A DNA stretch of 64,000 nt from Megaleporinus macrocephalus (lineage: Eukaryota; Chordata; Actinopteri; Characiformes; Anostomidae), in the NCBI GenBank assembly GCA_021613375.1, contig CM038706.1, positions 19,597,366 through 19,661,365 of the forward strand, written 5' to 3'. Below the pieces are notes generated by a model. It was not told the origin of the DNA. It saw nothing but the letters and a program-made list of their open reading frames with translations, and did not search any database. The translations under genes were made by a program, and so were the position numbers. Shown here one piece after another: positions 1 to 15,900 of this stretch (its first letter is position 1; each line of letters begins with the position of its first letter).

Positions 1-2964
1 ATCAGCTTTAATAAACATGGGTCACAGCTCAGCCTCTAGCAACAAGTGATCAAACCCAGGCTGGGGCAAGCCACAATCAATTTTCATCAGCTTTAGGTAT
101 TGAACAGTGTTGCATAACTGCTCACAAACAGCTTTTCAGCTAGGAGCACAGAGCGCTCTGTCTCTTCAGTCTATTGTTTGTACATGCTCTCTTTTTAACT
201 CTCTCTCATTTCTCTCCTCCCTCCCTCTCTCTCATTCCTCTCTGCCATCTCTCTCACCCTTCTGTATCTGTCTTTGTGGTCCTGAGTATTCATTTGTTAA
301 TATACATGCCATTTAGCCAGTTAGGGCTAGTAATGATGTAAAATTTTATAATTATGTGACTTGAAACAGATGGTACCAACAGGTGATTGCAATCATAATT
401 TGATACAAAACCACATCCAGGAAAGACCTAGTCCTTTATAAGCAAATACAGGCTTAGGATCATCAGTTTGCCAGAAATATGTGGGGAAATTATTAAACAA
501 AATGTTCCTTAAAAAAAGATAAGAAGGCATTTGTATATTTCACCCTCTGCAGTGCAAAACAATCAAAGGATTCAAGGAATCTGAAGGAATGTCAGTGCAT
601 AAAAGCCAACAGCCTAACCTCAGTAATCATGCTCTCCATTCCCTCGGACAGCACTGCATCAAGAACCATCACGCATCTATAAGCCATTTGACCACATGTG
701 ATCAGGAATGCTTGACAAACCTTTGTCAAGCATTACAGTACTTCCACAGTTACAGTTACATCCACAAATGCCAGTTTAAACTTTATTGTGCCAAAAAAAG
801 CCTTATGTTAAGAAGCTCTGTTAACATCTCCAAGCTCAGAGGCATCGAGGACAGACCATCACACATTGTAATTGTGTATTGAGGGCGGACCACTCAGTGT
901 TCCAGGTCTTATTTTTTAAATGAAATTGATGCTGTATGTTCTGGGTGTTGAGGTAAAAACAGTCAACCAGTATGTTACCAGCAGTAAGTCCAAAAGCCAG
1001 GGCATGTGATGGTATTGGGCCTGTGTGCTAATGCTAAAAGGTACATTTCAGAGCTGCCTTCTAGATGGCATCTTTTACAGGGACTCTGTTTCAGCAAAAC
1101 AGTGCAAAAACACACTATGCACACAAAGACATGGCTGCAGAAGAAAGGGTGTGGGTGGTGGACTGGCTTGCCTGCCTGCAGTCTCAACCTGCCCCCCCAA
1201 TAGAGAATGTCTGCCACTTTTTTGAAACACAAAACCCTACACTGCTATACAACAGGAACAATGGGGAAAAGTTACACTTGAAAGTCACTTAGCACCTTGA
1301 CTTCTAAATATCTTTTAAGTGTTGTGAAAAGGCATGCACAACATTACAAAGTGGCAAATGCTTTTATGTCCCAGGTTTTTTTAATATGCTGCAAGAATCA
1401 AAATTCAAATAAGCTGTTCTTAAAAAAATACCATCAAATATAAATAAATAAAACATCAAAAAATATACTGTTGTATTGTTGTCAAAGTACTACAATATGA
1501 CTGACAGTTGCATAATACAAGATAAATATATAATATTTGACAATGAAAAAAACTTGAAATCCACTAGTTACATAGAGAATATTTAGGTCAAAGTTATAGT
1601 TCATGTCTTTAAGTTTGCTATCTGGGTTGACAAAAGCAGAGCAGGTAATAACATAGCAAGCCATACTTGTAATAAAGTATGTTATGCAATGCAACATTAC
1701 ATGCTGCAGAGGTCAGAGTGAAAATGTAACAGTGCCAGTTCAATTATTTATATAACAAGAGCTGCTGCTTCCCTGAACATTCCAGTAGGATACGAAATCT
1801 GTGATCAGGGCTTCAGCAGCAATAACCCCCCTTCCCCCGCAGCAATTTAGTCTACTATCTTTGCCCATTTAGCATGTTTCTCTGAATCCTTTTCACCATT
1901 AAATAGCGCAGCACAACTTACACTCAATTTCAAATCCTCTGGGAATCATACAGAAGAAACTGTGTAGGCTTAAAGCTCTTTACATAATTGTTAAACTGCT
2001 GGACATTTAAACTATTTAAAAGAGATTACGGTTTGAGCTGGGTGGGGGTTGCTCTGATTTCTGTGCAGTAATATATAGAATGACTGAGGCTTTGCAGTCA
2101 CATATAAGAGAAAAAAAGGCTTAAAAACCATGTAATCTCTCCAGCCGCTGCTACAGTCCATGTCGACATGTTACATAAAAGTCCTAAATATTTTAAAATG
2201 AAGAGCGAGCGAGAGAGAAAATCTGGTATGCAACTACGTGTTTCTAAAACGAGAGGAGAAACAGTAGACCCAGTTACAGCCAAACCCTGCTCCTGCTTGT
2301 CTGTGCGCTGCCCAGTGTAATGCAGGCCACTTCAGCTTTGTTTAAGACCTTCACAAGCTTTCATTCTCGTCTCCACCCAAACCAACTAAACAAGACCTCT
2401 AATCCCAGCTAAACACATACAGCCAAATCACTGCATCTGACATGTAGCCATACACGCACTAAAATGCACACTGGAGCCTGACAAACTGTTTTATAAACAC
2501 CGCACAAAAATGGTGTCTCAGCAGAGGCTGTAATGTGATTGACTTTTTTCTGCCTAAACTCATAGCAGGGGGTCTGAGACTGATCCCTCTATCCATGACC
2601 TTTTCCACGAAAGAAGTAACCTAACGACCACTGTTAGGCTGAGAATGTCTCTTATCACCGAGAACAATGCATTTAGTGATGGTGTGCCTTTCCCTTCCCC
2701 CTCGAACATTGACATGAATGGATTTAAAACAATGGCAAAGCTACAGTAAAGGATTAGCACCTACAAACTACAAACACTGACCTTTTTCTTTAGTGGCAGA
2801 GCAGTTTGATGCCTCATTTGAAAGTGAGAGGAGGAAAAAAAGCTATCCAGATAATAGGAGCATTGCAAGTTTTCACCAGAACTCCACATGATGATGGGTA
2901 ACTGTAACTAATAACTAAATAATAATTAAATGGGCAATAATTAAATGGCATAATTAATAGAATG

Positions 2965-3061
2965 GTCATGTTCCTAATGCATTGTCGCATCTCTACGATG
3001 CACAATGTCATGCTTTCGAAATGCGATTGCACAATTTCATGATGCATTGTTACACCTCTAG
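2965..3061. mobile_element. Possible hAT-type MITE end fragment
   Basis: Contains overlapping inverted words around GATGCA and ends, read on the minus strand, with TAGAGGTGTAACAATGCATC, a terminal motif I associate with common fish hAT non-autonomous elements. The other end is not clear. It sits directly beside the better-defined element at 3105. Confidence 0.3.
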
Positions 3062-3104
3062 TAAAAAGGTTATAAAAAAATGCAGAATAAAAAACGGTAA
3101 CACT

Positions 3105-4044
3105 TAGAGATGCAGGGATCGATCGGCTACGTATCAGTATCGGCCTATTTTTAATCAAAATATGCGATTGGTGATCGGTCGATATTTCTCCAATTTAGCC
3201 GATCCCGAGAGCCGAACGATGGCGTTAAACAAATGAGCCTAATTTCTGTATTTCCAGGTAGTGTTTCTTCAGGAAGAGGAGAACCCCCTCACTGCAACTC
3301 AAATTTGAACCGCTAGGTGGAAATACATACCCTTACATTTCCCACAGACTGACTAAAGCAGCGGCGTCGCGAGAAAAGCATGCGTTGATAGAAAGCATGT
3401 CGTCTGTCTGGCAGTGTTTTACCGTATGTGACGAAGACTCATCCAGGACGTTTTTAAAATGTGTAAAATCAGCGTGTCTCGTGGGGGAACCAAGGCAAAG
3501 ACATTTAACACTACTAACCTGATACGACACTGCACGCAGCTGAATACAGTGAGTATCAGCAAACAGCAGAGCCAGCACGCACAGCTAGCACAGAACAAAC
3601 AACCCAGAACACCATGCAGATCTGACCGGTACGAACAGAACAGCAGCAACAATTCAAGATCTACATTTAATAATTGCAGATTGGTGTTTAAAATAACCAG
3701 AGTCTGCGTTTAATGACCAGTTTTTACTGCATTTATTTAATTTGCTTTTTTGTTTTAAATTAAGGGTCTTATTTGAATGATTGCAGTATTGGGGATATTT
3801 GTTTGATTTACTTTGTTTATTTACTGTTAATTTTGTTTAAAATATTATGTTGTTTCACATGAGCTTGTTAAAAATGGTAATTAACCAGTTTCGACCATGT
3901 TTCTTGACTTGCTTGTGCTAATAATACGTAGCCCTGCCGTGGAAAATAGCCCCGCCCTCTATCGGTATCAGCTATCGGACAATCACACTGAAAGGTGATC
4001 AGCGATCTGAATCGGCCTCAAAAACACTGATCTGTCCATCTTTA
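3105..4044 (+). mobile_element. Degenerate hAT transposon with BED zinc-finger remnant
   Basis: A 940 bp element. Its ends are imperfect inverted repeats (TAGAGATGCAGGGATC at the left; the reverse complement of the right end begins TAAAGATGGACAGATC). The flanks are similar 8-mers, gtaacact (3097-3104) and gtaacaaa (4045-4052), six of eight matching, as expected for an old hAT insertion. Inside, 3380-3560 encodes pieces of a BED zinc finger: one frame reads VWQCFTVCDED and the next frame CKISVSRGGTKAKTFNTTNL ending in IRHC. The +1 frame change near 3455 breaks the reading frame and no catalytic core remains, so this is a dead internal-deletion copy related to ZBED-type transposases. Confidence 0.7.
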
Positions 4045-5087
4045 GTAACAAATTAAAGTGGGGTTCTCACTGCTAGATGACACTTACAAAAGCCTCTGAA
4101 TACCAGTGACTCTGGTTTGTTTCATGATGATTTTGGAGTGACTTTGTAGCTCACATTGTCACAGAGACATAATACTTACCAAGTCAAAAGCGACGACCTA
4201 TTTGTGGACCTTAATGAAAGTTTCATTTTCAGAAACTCCAGCAGCCCTGCTGTGTCTGATCCACTTGTACCAGCACAACACATACTAACACACCGCTGCA
4301 ACATCAATGTCACCCACATAATACCTACTCTGTTATGGTCATGCAATGGCCTTGAAGAACAGGGTATTGACTTGGAAAAAAAAAAAAACACTAGACGGGA
4401 CGCAGCCCCTCGGAGTGCACAACTGGTTCACCCTAACAACTTTTCTCTGTACCATGGTGGGCACCGGAGAACAAAATAAATCAAGAAAAAAACCAGACAC
4501 AGGGCCTTTTTAATAACACTCATGAACTATAGTAAGAGAGTGAAAAAGCAAATTGGATCGGGCTTTGATCCTAAGCCAAAAGTAACAGTGTGGGCTGGTG
4601 AGGGAGGGGGTGCAGAAAAAGGCAGCCACTTGCACATTCCACGTTGCCGCACTTCCTGAGTGGAGAGCAGCTGGACTCGCGCTCCATTAGAGCTGGAGTT
4701 AGTCAGTGGTGCAGGTAGTGCAATAACTGTGCTATGTAACTATAAACAGTGCTAGGAGCCACACTGAGCACTGGCCAACAAAGGCTCTGGCATTTAGTCA
4801 CCTCTAAAAGCTGTCTGAGTTTCATGTAGGAAGGTCAACTCAGACATGCACAGAGCTGTAAGTATGTGTGAAGTCCTGGCATCATTCAAACCAACCTGGC
4901 AAAGCCCAAATGCCTTAATGGTGTTTTGGCGTAGCAGTCAGGAATCAGGAATCTGTTCAATTTAGTGCAATTCATGCTGCTCACTGTACATGGTATTATT
5001 TTAAACAGGCTGGTTTTGATTTTGTCCTGCTGAGACCACCATGAAGTCCTTGCACAGCTTATTCAGGTTTCTGATTCTGATTCTTAC

Positions 5088-7291
<2,204 letters not shown>

Positions 7292-7481
7292 TTAATTCAT
7301 CTTACTGTAGGACTGTAGGCCCGTTTCCTACATTTACATTTGTGTGGTTTTCATAACAATAGAGTCAACTCTTTTCTTTTGTAACTATTTTAACCTAGAG
7401 GCACACAGACACATTGTTTTATTACCCTTTAAAGCTGTTACATGTAAATAACCTCTCTTCAGAAGGGTTGCCCTGTATCGT

Positions 7482-7599
<118 letters not shown>

Positions 7600-7704
7600 C
7601 TACAAAAAGTATTTCTATTACAGGTGTAGAAAAAAAACACTGAACATTTAACATATTTCATACCAAAAGCGAATGAGAATACGAACTTCTTAAACAGTAA
7701 GACC

Positions 7705-7706
<2 letters not shown>

Positions 7707-7774
<68 letters not shown>

Positions 7775-7804
7775 AAGAGAGAGAGGGAGAGAGACAGAGA
7801 GAAA
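7707..7804. repeat. (GA)n microsatellite with interruptions
   Basis: Purine-only GA-rich run, interrupted by AAA and GGG steps, about 110 bp after the palindromic tract. It is in the ninl 5' intron. Confidence 0.9.
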
Positions 7805-8161
7805 GCGAGCGACCATACGTGGTTTGTACCTGAGTATATGGTGGTTTAGTAGTTTAGTAAAGTGAAGTTCAGAGCTGGTTTGTTAGTTAATCTAGATTTG
7901 TATTATGTCCAGCTTCCACGGCGGAGTGACCGTTAGGTTAACTAGGTGAGGTATCACCGCTGCAGGCTAAACGCTTCACCATGGGAACGGAGAAAGACTA
8001 CGGCGAAACAAAAGGCTCAACAGCACGAAGGAGAAACTTTCGTCCTTTAACTGTAATCGCCCGTAATCACACTCTCCAAAGAGCAGCAGCAGCAGCAGAA
8101 AATATCTGCTGCACAAAATATGCACACGTAATGACAATGGTGAAATCTGAGTCCAGCTTAC

Positions 8162-8310
8162 CGTTTAACTGCACACCGCCGCCACTCACTCCGGATAAAA
8201 GTCCCTTCGATCTTAGCCTAGTCGTCCAGGACTCGCTGTGTACGAGCAACAACTGGAGTGGTAAAGTTTCCACGAACCACCCGAACCCATTACTCCCACC
8301 GAACTAAGCA
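8162..8310 (-). promoter_or_regulatory. Probable ninl untranslated first exon and promoter region
   Basis: On the minus strand a strong donor (G/GTAAGC, exon end at 8162) lies about 0.9 kb upstream of the ninl start-codon exon, whose acceptor is probably near 7251. The surrounding 7900-8460 is richer in CpG than its neighbours. This fits a noncoding first exon with the start site somewhere near 8300-8400; the 5' limit is a guess and no TATA box is evident. Confidence 0.4.
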
Positions 8311-8462
8311 GAAGAGGTGGACAGTAACGGGACGGACACTCAGCAGAAGCTGGTACGGGGAGGTACTTAACTGTTACCGCTCATTCAGTGATGCTCAGCC
8401 TGGGACAACGCGGGCAGCAGACTTGCTATTTTGCAGCCCCTGCTGGTCAGGCGGTTAGTGAC

Positions 8463-10783
8463 TTGTAGGGATGGGCGATACCACCATTTCTCTTCTCGAT
8501 CCGGTATGTGGTATGTAGACTTTGGGTGAGCATTTGAAATATTTGATTGCACAGTAATAGCAATGTTGTTTTTCTTAAATTGGGAATGTTACAATAGAAT
8601 TCTCAAAATGACCTATAAATGGCAGAGATGGGCTATTTCAAGTCAGGAGCGAACACGGCAGGATTGCGGCGTGTCTGGATTTTGTGGAAGACCCCGAAGC
8701 TGAGGCTGAAACTCTTTTCTTGGTGTTGGGCTCATTTGTGGAGATAGTGTGCAGTGGTGTTAAGGATGGCTGAAGATTTACCCAGATAGCTATAAAAAGC
8801 TAATCAAGTTAGTATTCTATACAATTATTGTTTACCTAGTCAACAAACCGACTCTAGTGAAAAAAACTTAACTGTGAAACTTTACAAAACTACTAATATA
8901 GCTTGTGAGAACCAGAGAAAAGAGTGAGCAATAATCAGATAACAGTGTAAACAATTTTACTTGGATTGCTGGGAGTAGCTACAAACAGGTCTAGCAGTTC
9001 ACAATGTCTGTACCATATGTATGAAAGAATTTTATAGTTTGGCAATTTGTAAATGAGGAATACTTACTAAGCACATGCACATCTTTAAAATAGCCAGTAG
9101 AAAAGCAGTGCAGTTATTGCTGACCACTGCCAAAATTACAGACACTTATGAATAAATAAAAATGTATAATAAATAATAAGCAATGAATAATAATGTAATA
9201 AAATAATTATTATTACCCTAGCTCCCCTGTAGACACCACCCTCTTCTTGGTCATGTTAAAAACATGATTTTTTTTAGATTTCTACAGCATGTAGTAGACT
9301 TACCGCCATGGTCAGTAACATTGGCATCTGGCAGTTTTTTTAGAAATTATAATTATTTTATTGATTTAATTAGAGGAAGGTTGTATCCATCTTTGCATCT
9401 GTTGTACCAAGTAGCAAGCTTGTGATTGGTTGTTTTGAGTGTCAGTCATATTTTCTATTTCTGCAGTAGTAGGCGGTTCTTGGCCATGTTAAGTAGCAAA
9501 AGGTAACAGACTCTGCCTAGAGACACTGGCAATGCAAGACTAATCTTTGCATTATGTGGCTGATTGTACCAAACTAAGCATGGAGATACAAAAGAAGAGG
9601 AATAAATTGTCTGAGGATCTTAGTAGCAAAATTGTGGAAAGCATGGATACTACCAAGGCTACAAGACAATATCCAGACTGCAAAACCTACCTTAGCTACC
9701 CAAAATCCTTTAAAATTATTTATTTTTTTAAATAAATCATATTATTTTAGAGCAATACATGAGCTATTTAGAAAAATATAAGAAAATATAAAATGTAATT
9801 TTAGGAATACTGTCATAGTATGAAAAATAGACCATCACAGGCATAGGTTTGCTAATGCTATCGTTAGCGGTTCCCCCTTACACTACTTGTTTACGTTGGA
9901 GTCTATTGGCTAAAAACAGATTACAACACTGCTATCTCTTGGTTGGGGTTTTAAACACAACACAAACTAAACCCCTGTCTGCCATCAATCTTTACACAAG
10001 ATACAGATTCTGTGAGAATCAACACAGTTTCACACAATATAATACTGCGATTCTGAAATGTATTAATATTTTACTAATATGCCCTCTACTGTCTCTGGTT
10101 CTGGACACGCTTTATGCAAATGAGCTTAGCAGTGACTAATGAAATAGCTGACGTGGTGAGTGTTACACCCCTGGTCAAGCTATACACTGAGATTCTATAC
10201 TCAATACACACACCAAGTGTGAGATATAATGGGTTGAAGTCTATACAAGCATTCCACAAGTGTGATATGACTGTGATAGTTGATTTTTGTAAGTTATGAA
10301 CAAGTACAAAATTATATTAGACTGATTTGGAGTGCAGTTTTTTTAAAACTTGGGCTTCTACACTTGCATTTCTTTTAGCAAGAGAAGGAAAACAGTTCAG
10401 CCCCCCTTAATAAAAATGCAGCATTGACTGGAACACTTCATAGTGTATGTATAAAAACAATAATATAAATAATAATAAGTAAAACATAGAATAAAAAGTA
10501 TTAGTCCATTCTTTTCTAAACATTTTTATCAGTTCAGTGTCACCTAAAATCTGGGGCTGCTGTTTAGTGTAGTGAAATCCATATGAACTCCATAAAACTT
10601 CAAGACAATAATCAGATTACAGGCCCAGGGTGATTAAAGTTACCATCAGGATTACATTCGGAAGTAAACTGATCATCTTTCACTGATAAGCGTTATTTTA
10701 ATGACAAATATATCTCACAAACCATTCTGATTTATAAAACATTGACACTTGTGGCGTGAGTTATTTTTTTTCTTTGTACTTTA

Positions 10784-10836
<53 letters not shown>

Positions 10837-11360
10837 CTTTGTCAATAATTAAAGACAGAAATCCAAAAGTAGAGAAAAGGTTCACAGCGTATGTTATCAT
10901 CTCCCACCGAGCTGCTTCACTGAGGGTGGTGGTGCTGTGGGTGAGTATGTCACCATGACTTAGCTGAATATGTGACTCTTAACCTCCAGTGTTGCTTCAC
11001 TTGCGTGTCTGTTTACACCATATGCGAGAACCATTAACGCCATTGAGCTCAATTTTAACATGCTAGATTTATAATTCATACTACTTTCTGTTGTCGTGAG
11101 TATGCGTGCAGCGATGTAGCGCTTTATTTAAGCCCACCCTGTGTAATGAGGTATTTCCGGGGTGGGAGATACTCCAGGATACACATTCCCGTCATCAGTC
11201 TTCCTCCTGGAGTCTTACAGTACGTTTGGTGGACGTTTACACAGCAATGACAACAAAACTGAGAAGCCTTTTATAGTTTATATTTGGACTAGGAACCGAT
11301 ATGTGAGTGAGAGGTACAGCTCCAGTCCAAAGTCTGTACTGACACAGTCAGCTCTGCGTG
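8463..11360. other. Intergenic spacer between ninl and the AIFM2-like gene
   Basis: No coding sequence recognised. At 8467 it starts with GGGATGGGCGATACC, a word typical of hAT-type MITE ends in fish, but I could not find the matching end. A (TTA)n microsatellite lies at 10785-10836. The two flanking genes point away from each other, so this stretch probably holds both upstream regulatory regions. Confidence 0.5.
10785..10836. repeat. (TTA)n microsatellite
   Basis: About 17 uninterrupted TTA units. Confidence 0.92.
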
Positions 11361-11362
11361 GT

Positions 11363-11745
11363 AAACGTAACATGGCTGAACACAAGCAGGTAGCTATAAT
11401 GTAGGCTATAAGAAGGATCGCAGAGAACTGAAGGGCAGTATCCCCAAAAGCGCTATACTCCCTATGTAGTGCACTACTTAACGTATAGCGTCTATAAACA
11501 AATAGTGCACCTAACATTAAACTGAGAATTCAGTAGACTATGGCTGTAGACTATGGACGTTATGAAACGTAACATGGCTGAAATAGCCAGTTAGTTCAAA
11601 TGTAGGCTATAAGAAGGATCGAAGAGAATTGAAGGGCAGAATACCAAAAAGCGCTACACCCCCTAAGTAGTGCACTACTTAACGTAGAGCGTATACACTC
11701 AAATAATGCACCTAACGTTAAACTAGGAGTCTAGCACACTATGGC
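11363..11745. repeat. Direct tandem duplication (period about 202 bp) upstream of the AIFM2-like gene
   Basis: The block beginning AAACGTAACATGGCTGAA at 11363 recurs at 11565. Both copies then share GTAGGCTATAAGAAGGATCG, GAAGGGCAG, an AAAAGCGCTA word, the palindrome TAGTGCACTA followed by CTTAACGTA, and GCACCTAAC further on, with scattered point differences. The duplication ends about 275 bp before the probable first exon of the oxidoreductase gene. Confidence 0.85.
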
Positions 11746-11929
11746 TGGATTTTAAATGTATTTTTATTTGGGTGCAGAAGTCGTTTTTCTGTGGCAGGTT
11801 GGTGCGGTATAGCGAGTGGAATACCACGAAAACTCAATCCAGGGCTCTCTTCCGTATCATAAAGCCACGCCTATAGGGTTCATATAGCGCACGCCTGCGT
11901 TATGCAAAGCTGAGAAACTGCAAGTCAGA

Positions 11930-12021
11930 GTTAAGTAGCACATTTATAGGTCTGCTTTGAGGCTTTTCCAAGCGCTCGGTGGATTTTTCTTTGGTCCAGA
12001 CTACATATCGAGGTCGCATAG
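11930..12021 (+). promoter_or_regulatory. Probable promoter and 5' UTR exon end of the AIFM2-like gene
   Basis: A strong donor (ATAG/GTAAGC) ends a likely noncoding exon at 12021, which would splice to the acceptor at 12931-12932, nine bases before the start codon. A TATA-like word (TTTATAGG) lies near 11943. The transcription start is not determined. Confidence 0.4.
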
Positions 12022-12517
12022 GTAAGCATTTTCACTCCAGTCTACCAGCACTCACTGAGAAATACTCTCTGTTTGTTGTTTTGGCACTGCATTTTAACGT
12101 CAGAATGTAACTGCTGCACCATTTGAGGTGGAACGGGGAATTCGAATAAAAAGCGAATTTCAGAAAGGAAGGAGTTGAGCTTTTCCAGCAAACTGATGTG
12201 CAGTATGAGTTTTACGGCCACCCAGCGACGTGTGCACAGCGACGTGACTTGATTTCCTAAACAAAGCTCTCACTGTGGCATTCAAATAGAAGAGGGCTTT
12301 AGCCTTTAGCTTCGTTTAACTGTCTGCAGTCTCTAAAATCACACTATATAAAGACAGAGGTGGACGTCTTTCACCTGTCGAACCTTCAGTAGGCTGGTGT
12401 GTAAGCAAACTGCTGGTGTCTTACCACCAGTACTGTGTGTACAGTTACAGGAGCTCACTGCATTGAGATAACTCACATCTACCTGTTATTGGAAACCTTT
12501 AGTAGATTGCCTTGTAG

Positions 12518-12783
12518 AGGTGGACAATATGGCAAATATATGATTTTGTGATGCTTTCACAGTATTAATTTTCTGATCAGTTGGAACAGAGAAAAAATGC
12601 TGTAATATCTGTACATACTGTGATGCACTAAATGTTTAATAGGACTAGTTTTGCTCTCTTTGCAGTGAAACCTGCAGTTAGTCAGTACTGATGATGTCCA
12701 CAGTATGTTCAGAAAAGCACACTGTACTGAGACATAATTTGTCATAATAATGATGTGTATAGTCACATTGCCCAGCCCCACCT
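12518..12783. mobile_element. hAT-type MITE in the AIFM2-like gene's first intron
   Basis: A 266 bp element with inverted ends (AGGTGGACAATATG at the left; the reverse complement of the right end reads AGGTGGGGCTGGGCAATGTG). It is flanked by near-identical 8-mers, CCTTGTAG (12510-12517) and CCTTGTAT (12784-12791). There is no coding content. The 8 bp duplication size points to the hAT superfamily. Confidence 0.65.
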
Positions 12784-12941
12784 CCTTGTATGAAAACTGC
12801 TTGTGTATCTTGCTGTCAGTGGGGTTACTTTGCTCTTATTTATGAGTAGAACCCATACACAAAAATCTTGATTATGGTCTTTTATGAAAGAGGGAAGATT
12901 AAAAATAATAAATACCCTTTATTGCCATGTAGGTACACACT

Positions 12942-15900
12942 ATGGGAGGCAAGTTGTCCATTGATGACAGTGTACATGTGGTGATTGTCGGCGGTGGGTT
13001 TGGTGGAATTGCAGCTGCCCAGCATCTTAAACATCATGGGGTGCCCTTTATGCTGATTGACCTCTTAGATGCCTTTCATCACAATGTTGCTGCGCTGCGT
13101 GCTTCAGTTCAAAGTGGTATGCCAACCCTAGCAATTTTTCTTTATATACTAAAGGCAAAAATAACTGGACATATCAACCATTTCTGATGTTGGTGCTTAA
13201 CAGTCTATTATGTATATAGATATATATGTTTATTTTTACAGGTTTTGCTCGACAGACTTTTATCCCATACAAAGAAACCTTTGGACTGAGTTTCCTGCAG
13301 GGACGTGTCATACGTATAGACACCACAGAGCAGTTTGTTGTGCTTGACAACGGAAAGGTAATGAGTGACCTTTTATGAAGGGGTTACTGCACCGTGCACA
13401 TCAATGAAACATTTGTCTGTGGATATCAGAACAAAAGAGGTTCTTATTTTTTATAGGAAGTTCGTTATTCCCACCTCATCCTGTGTACTGGGACAGATGG
13501 ACCCTTTCCTGGAAAGTACAATGCTGTGGATTCATACCAGAAGGCCATAGAGAAGTATGATGACATTGTGAAAGAGGTGGGTCTGCCTGTTCTCATACTC
13601 ATTAGGACCCTGCAGTTTCTAGCATGTGTTTTATAATCTTTTCAGCTGGCTTTGTATAAACAGGAGGGTGGCCGCTGGATTATTTACATTACTGTATACG
13701 GTTCTTTCTCAGATCCAGGCAGCAGACTCCATTCTTGTAATTGGTGGTGGAGCCACTGGAACGGAAATGGCTGCTGAGATTAGGACAGAATATCCGACTA
13801 AGAAGGTAGTGGTCCTTAATGTCACAGCAAAACCTAAACCTAATACATCTGTAGATTTGAATGTAATGTATGGTTTCTATTACAAACCAAGTTATCATTG
13901 ATAGTTAATAAAACTCAAACTTAAAATTTGACAACGTATTTGCCCTGTCCCAATTTCTTCTATTTTTGCATATTTCAGTTTCAGATCAACCAGCTAATTT
14001 AATATAAGACAAAGACAAAATGAGTAAACACAAAATGCAGCTTTCCAAGGATCAGTTTTAGTTTATTGAAACTAAAGATAAATTCAGAACCTTTACCACC
14101 TGTATGATAATAACAGGTTGTGCCACCCTCGGCAGTGACAACTGCAATCAAATGTTGGATTGTTAAAATAAAAAAAAAAGTAGTACAAAAAGACTTTGCA
14201 TTGTAGGTATACACTATGAACAGGTCTGGCAGTAATCGTGCCTGGGCGTGGCTTGTGAAACTGAACTCAATAGTCAATTGAATTCGGTTGACGTGTTAAT
14301 TTAATAGCAAAGGGGACAATTACTTTATCACATAGGAGCAGGTAGGGCTTACCAGCATTTTCTGCTTAATAAAGGCAACTCCTCAATTCCGTTTACTTAG
14401 GTTATTTTTGTCTACTATTAAAAGTAGCTTGATGAGGTCGTCTGAAACATGACAGTGTAACAAATGTGTAAAAGTAGAAGAAATGGGGAAGTGGGCAAAT
14501 ACTTTTTCACAACGTTGCACTTTGACCTGTATTTAAAATAGGAAGACAACACATGAATTGTTTTATCAGCATCATTGTTTTTTGTAAACATGCTCTAATA
14601 TTGAAATTGATGCTAAATGTTCCAAAAAAGGTAGCACAGGAGCAAGTTAAGACCAGAGGCTTTCAGAAAACATCTTAAACAGTTGATGAAACAGTTCCTC
14701 AGTCAGCAATTTCAAGACTTTCAGGTATTTCATTCTCTGCTGTGAAGAATTTTATCAACAGATTCAGAGAACCTGGAGAAATCTCTGTGAGTAAAACTGC
14801 TGTTCATAAATGCTGTTCATCGCTGCCTCCATAAAAACAAGTCGAGACTGTGATATGCACAATGGAACTCGTATTTGAACAGTGTCCAAATACATCTAAT
14901 TTAGACTGATGCACAGTGGAAAATGTATTGTGGTCTGATGAGTCACCCTTTTAAAATATGTGTAAGTAATGGACATTGTGTTCTTCGGGTAAAAGAAGGA
15001 AAGAAGCATCAAAAGATATCAACCAGCGAAAAGTTTATTAATGGTAACCTGCTTATCTGTGAAATCACCGTTAACGATAAACTTAGTAGATACTAGATTT
15101 TAGAGGCCATGTTTTTCCGGGACATTCATGCTTGCTTCAACAAAACAACACCAAACCACCAAGTGTTACTATGCTAAAATATATATGTATAACAGAACAA
15201 AGGTGTGCGTCTTAAAAACTGGAGCCCTGTCTTCAGTCCCTGAAGTGTTAAAAGGTGTTGTTAAGGAAAGGTGACTCAACACAGTGGAAAACTTTGTTTT
15301 GCAGACATCAAATTTGAAATGAGTGCATATTTACCAAAAACAATGATGTTCGTATTACCAGTGATATTCGTAAAAAGTATTGTTTTTGTATGGTTTTCAA
15401 TTTAAAGAGGTCAAATAGACACATACTGTCTCTGAAGTGGGAGATATGACTGTCCAATGTATTTGTTGTTTTTTTGAATCTCGCAAAAACTACAAAAACA
15501 CAGATTGGGTGATGAAAATAAAGCTGTAAAAAAAAAGGGTAGTGAATAAAAATAAATGAAAACATTTATTCATTCATTCTGTTACAGGTTGTTCTCATTC
15601 ATTCCCGTGAAGCCCTAGCGGACCCAGAGCTGCTCTCCTGTGTGAGAGAGCAGGCCAAACAGGTGCTACTAGAAAAGGGAGTGGACCTGTTACTGGGTAA
15701 CTTGTGATTGTTATGATTGGTTTACACAAAGAGTTCAAATGATTTCACTTTAACTTTAAAATGTCCTTTCCTTTTCATTCTTCTCAGTTTTTTTTACAAA
15801 TGAGTTGAAAATCAGGGTTTAACAATAGAATGAAAATTAACCAGAATCACAGACGTTAAAACAGATTGTATTAAATACGACCTATGAGAAGTAATTCTTT

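Larger units (their letters stand above)
1..5087 (-). other. Left flank: ninl intron sequence with no recognisable exon
   Basis: Downstream (minus-strand) intron of the ninl gene whose exons lie at 5088-7240. The next exon in the family would encode a stretch rich in Ser, Asp and Glu after the SLESVE motif, and I could not find it on the minus strand here, so the intron probably runs past the left edge. It contains a CT-rich tract near 190-250 and the hAT relic annotated separately. Short open frames in this stretch show no family resemblance. Confidence 0.55.

Noticed and set aside
7981..8307. 108-codon plus-strand frame near the ninl promoter
   Set aside because: GC-rich sequence opposite the likely ninl first exon; no family resemblance.
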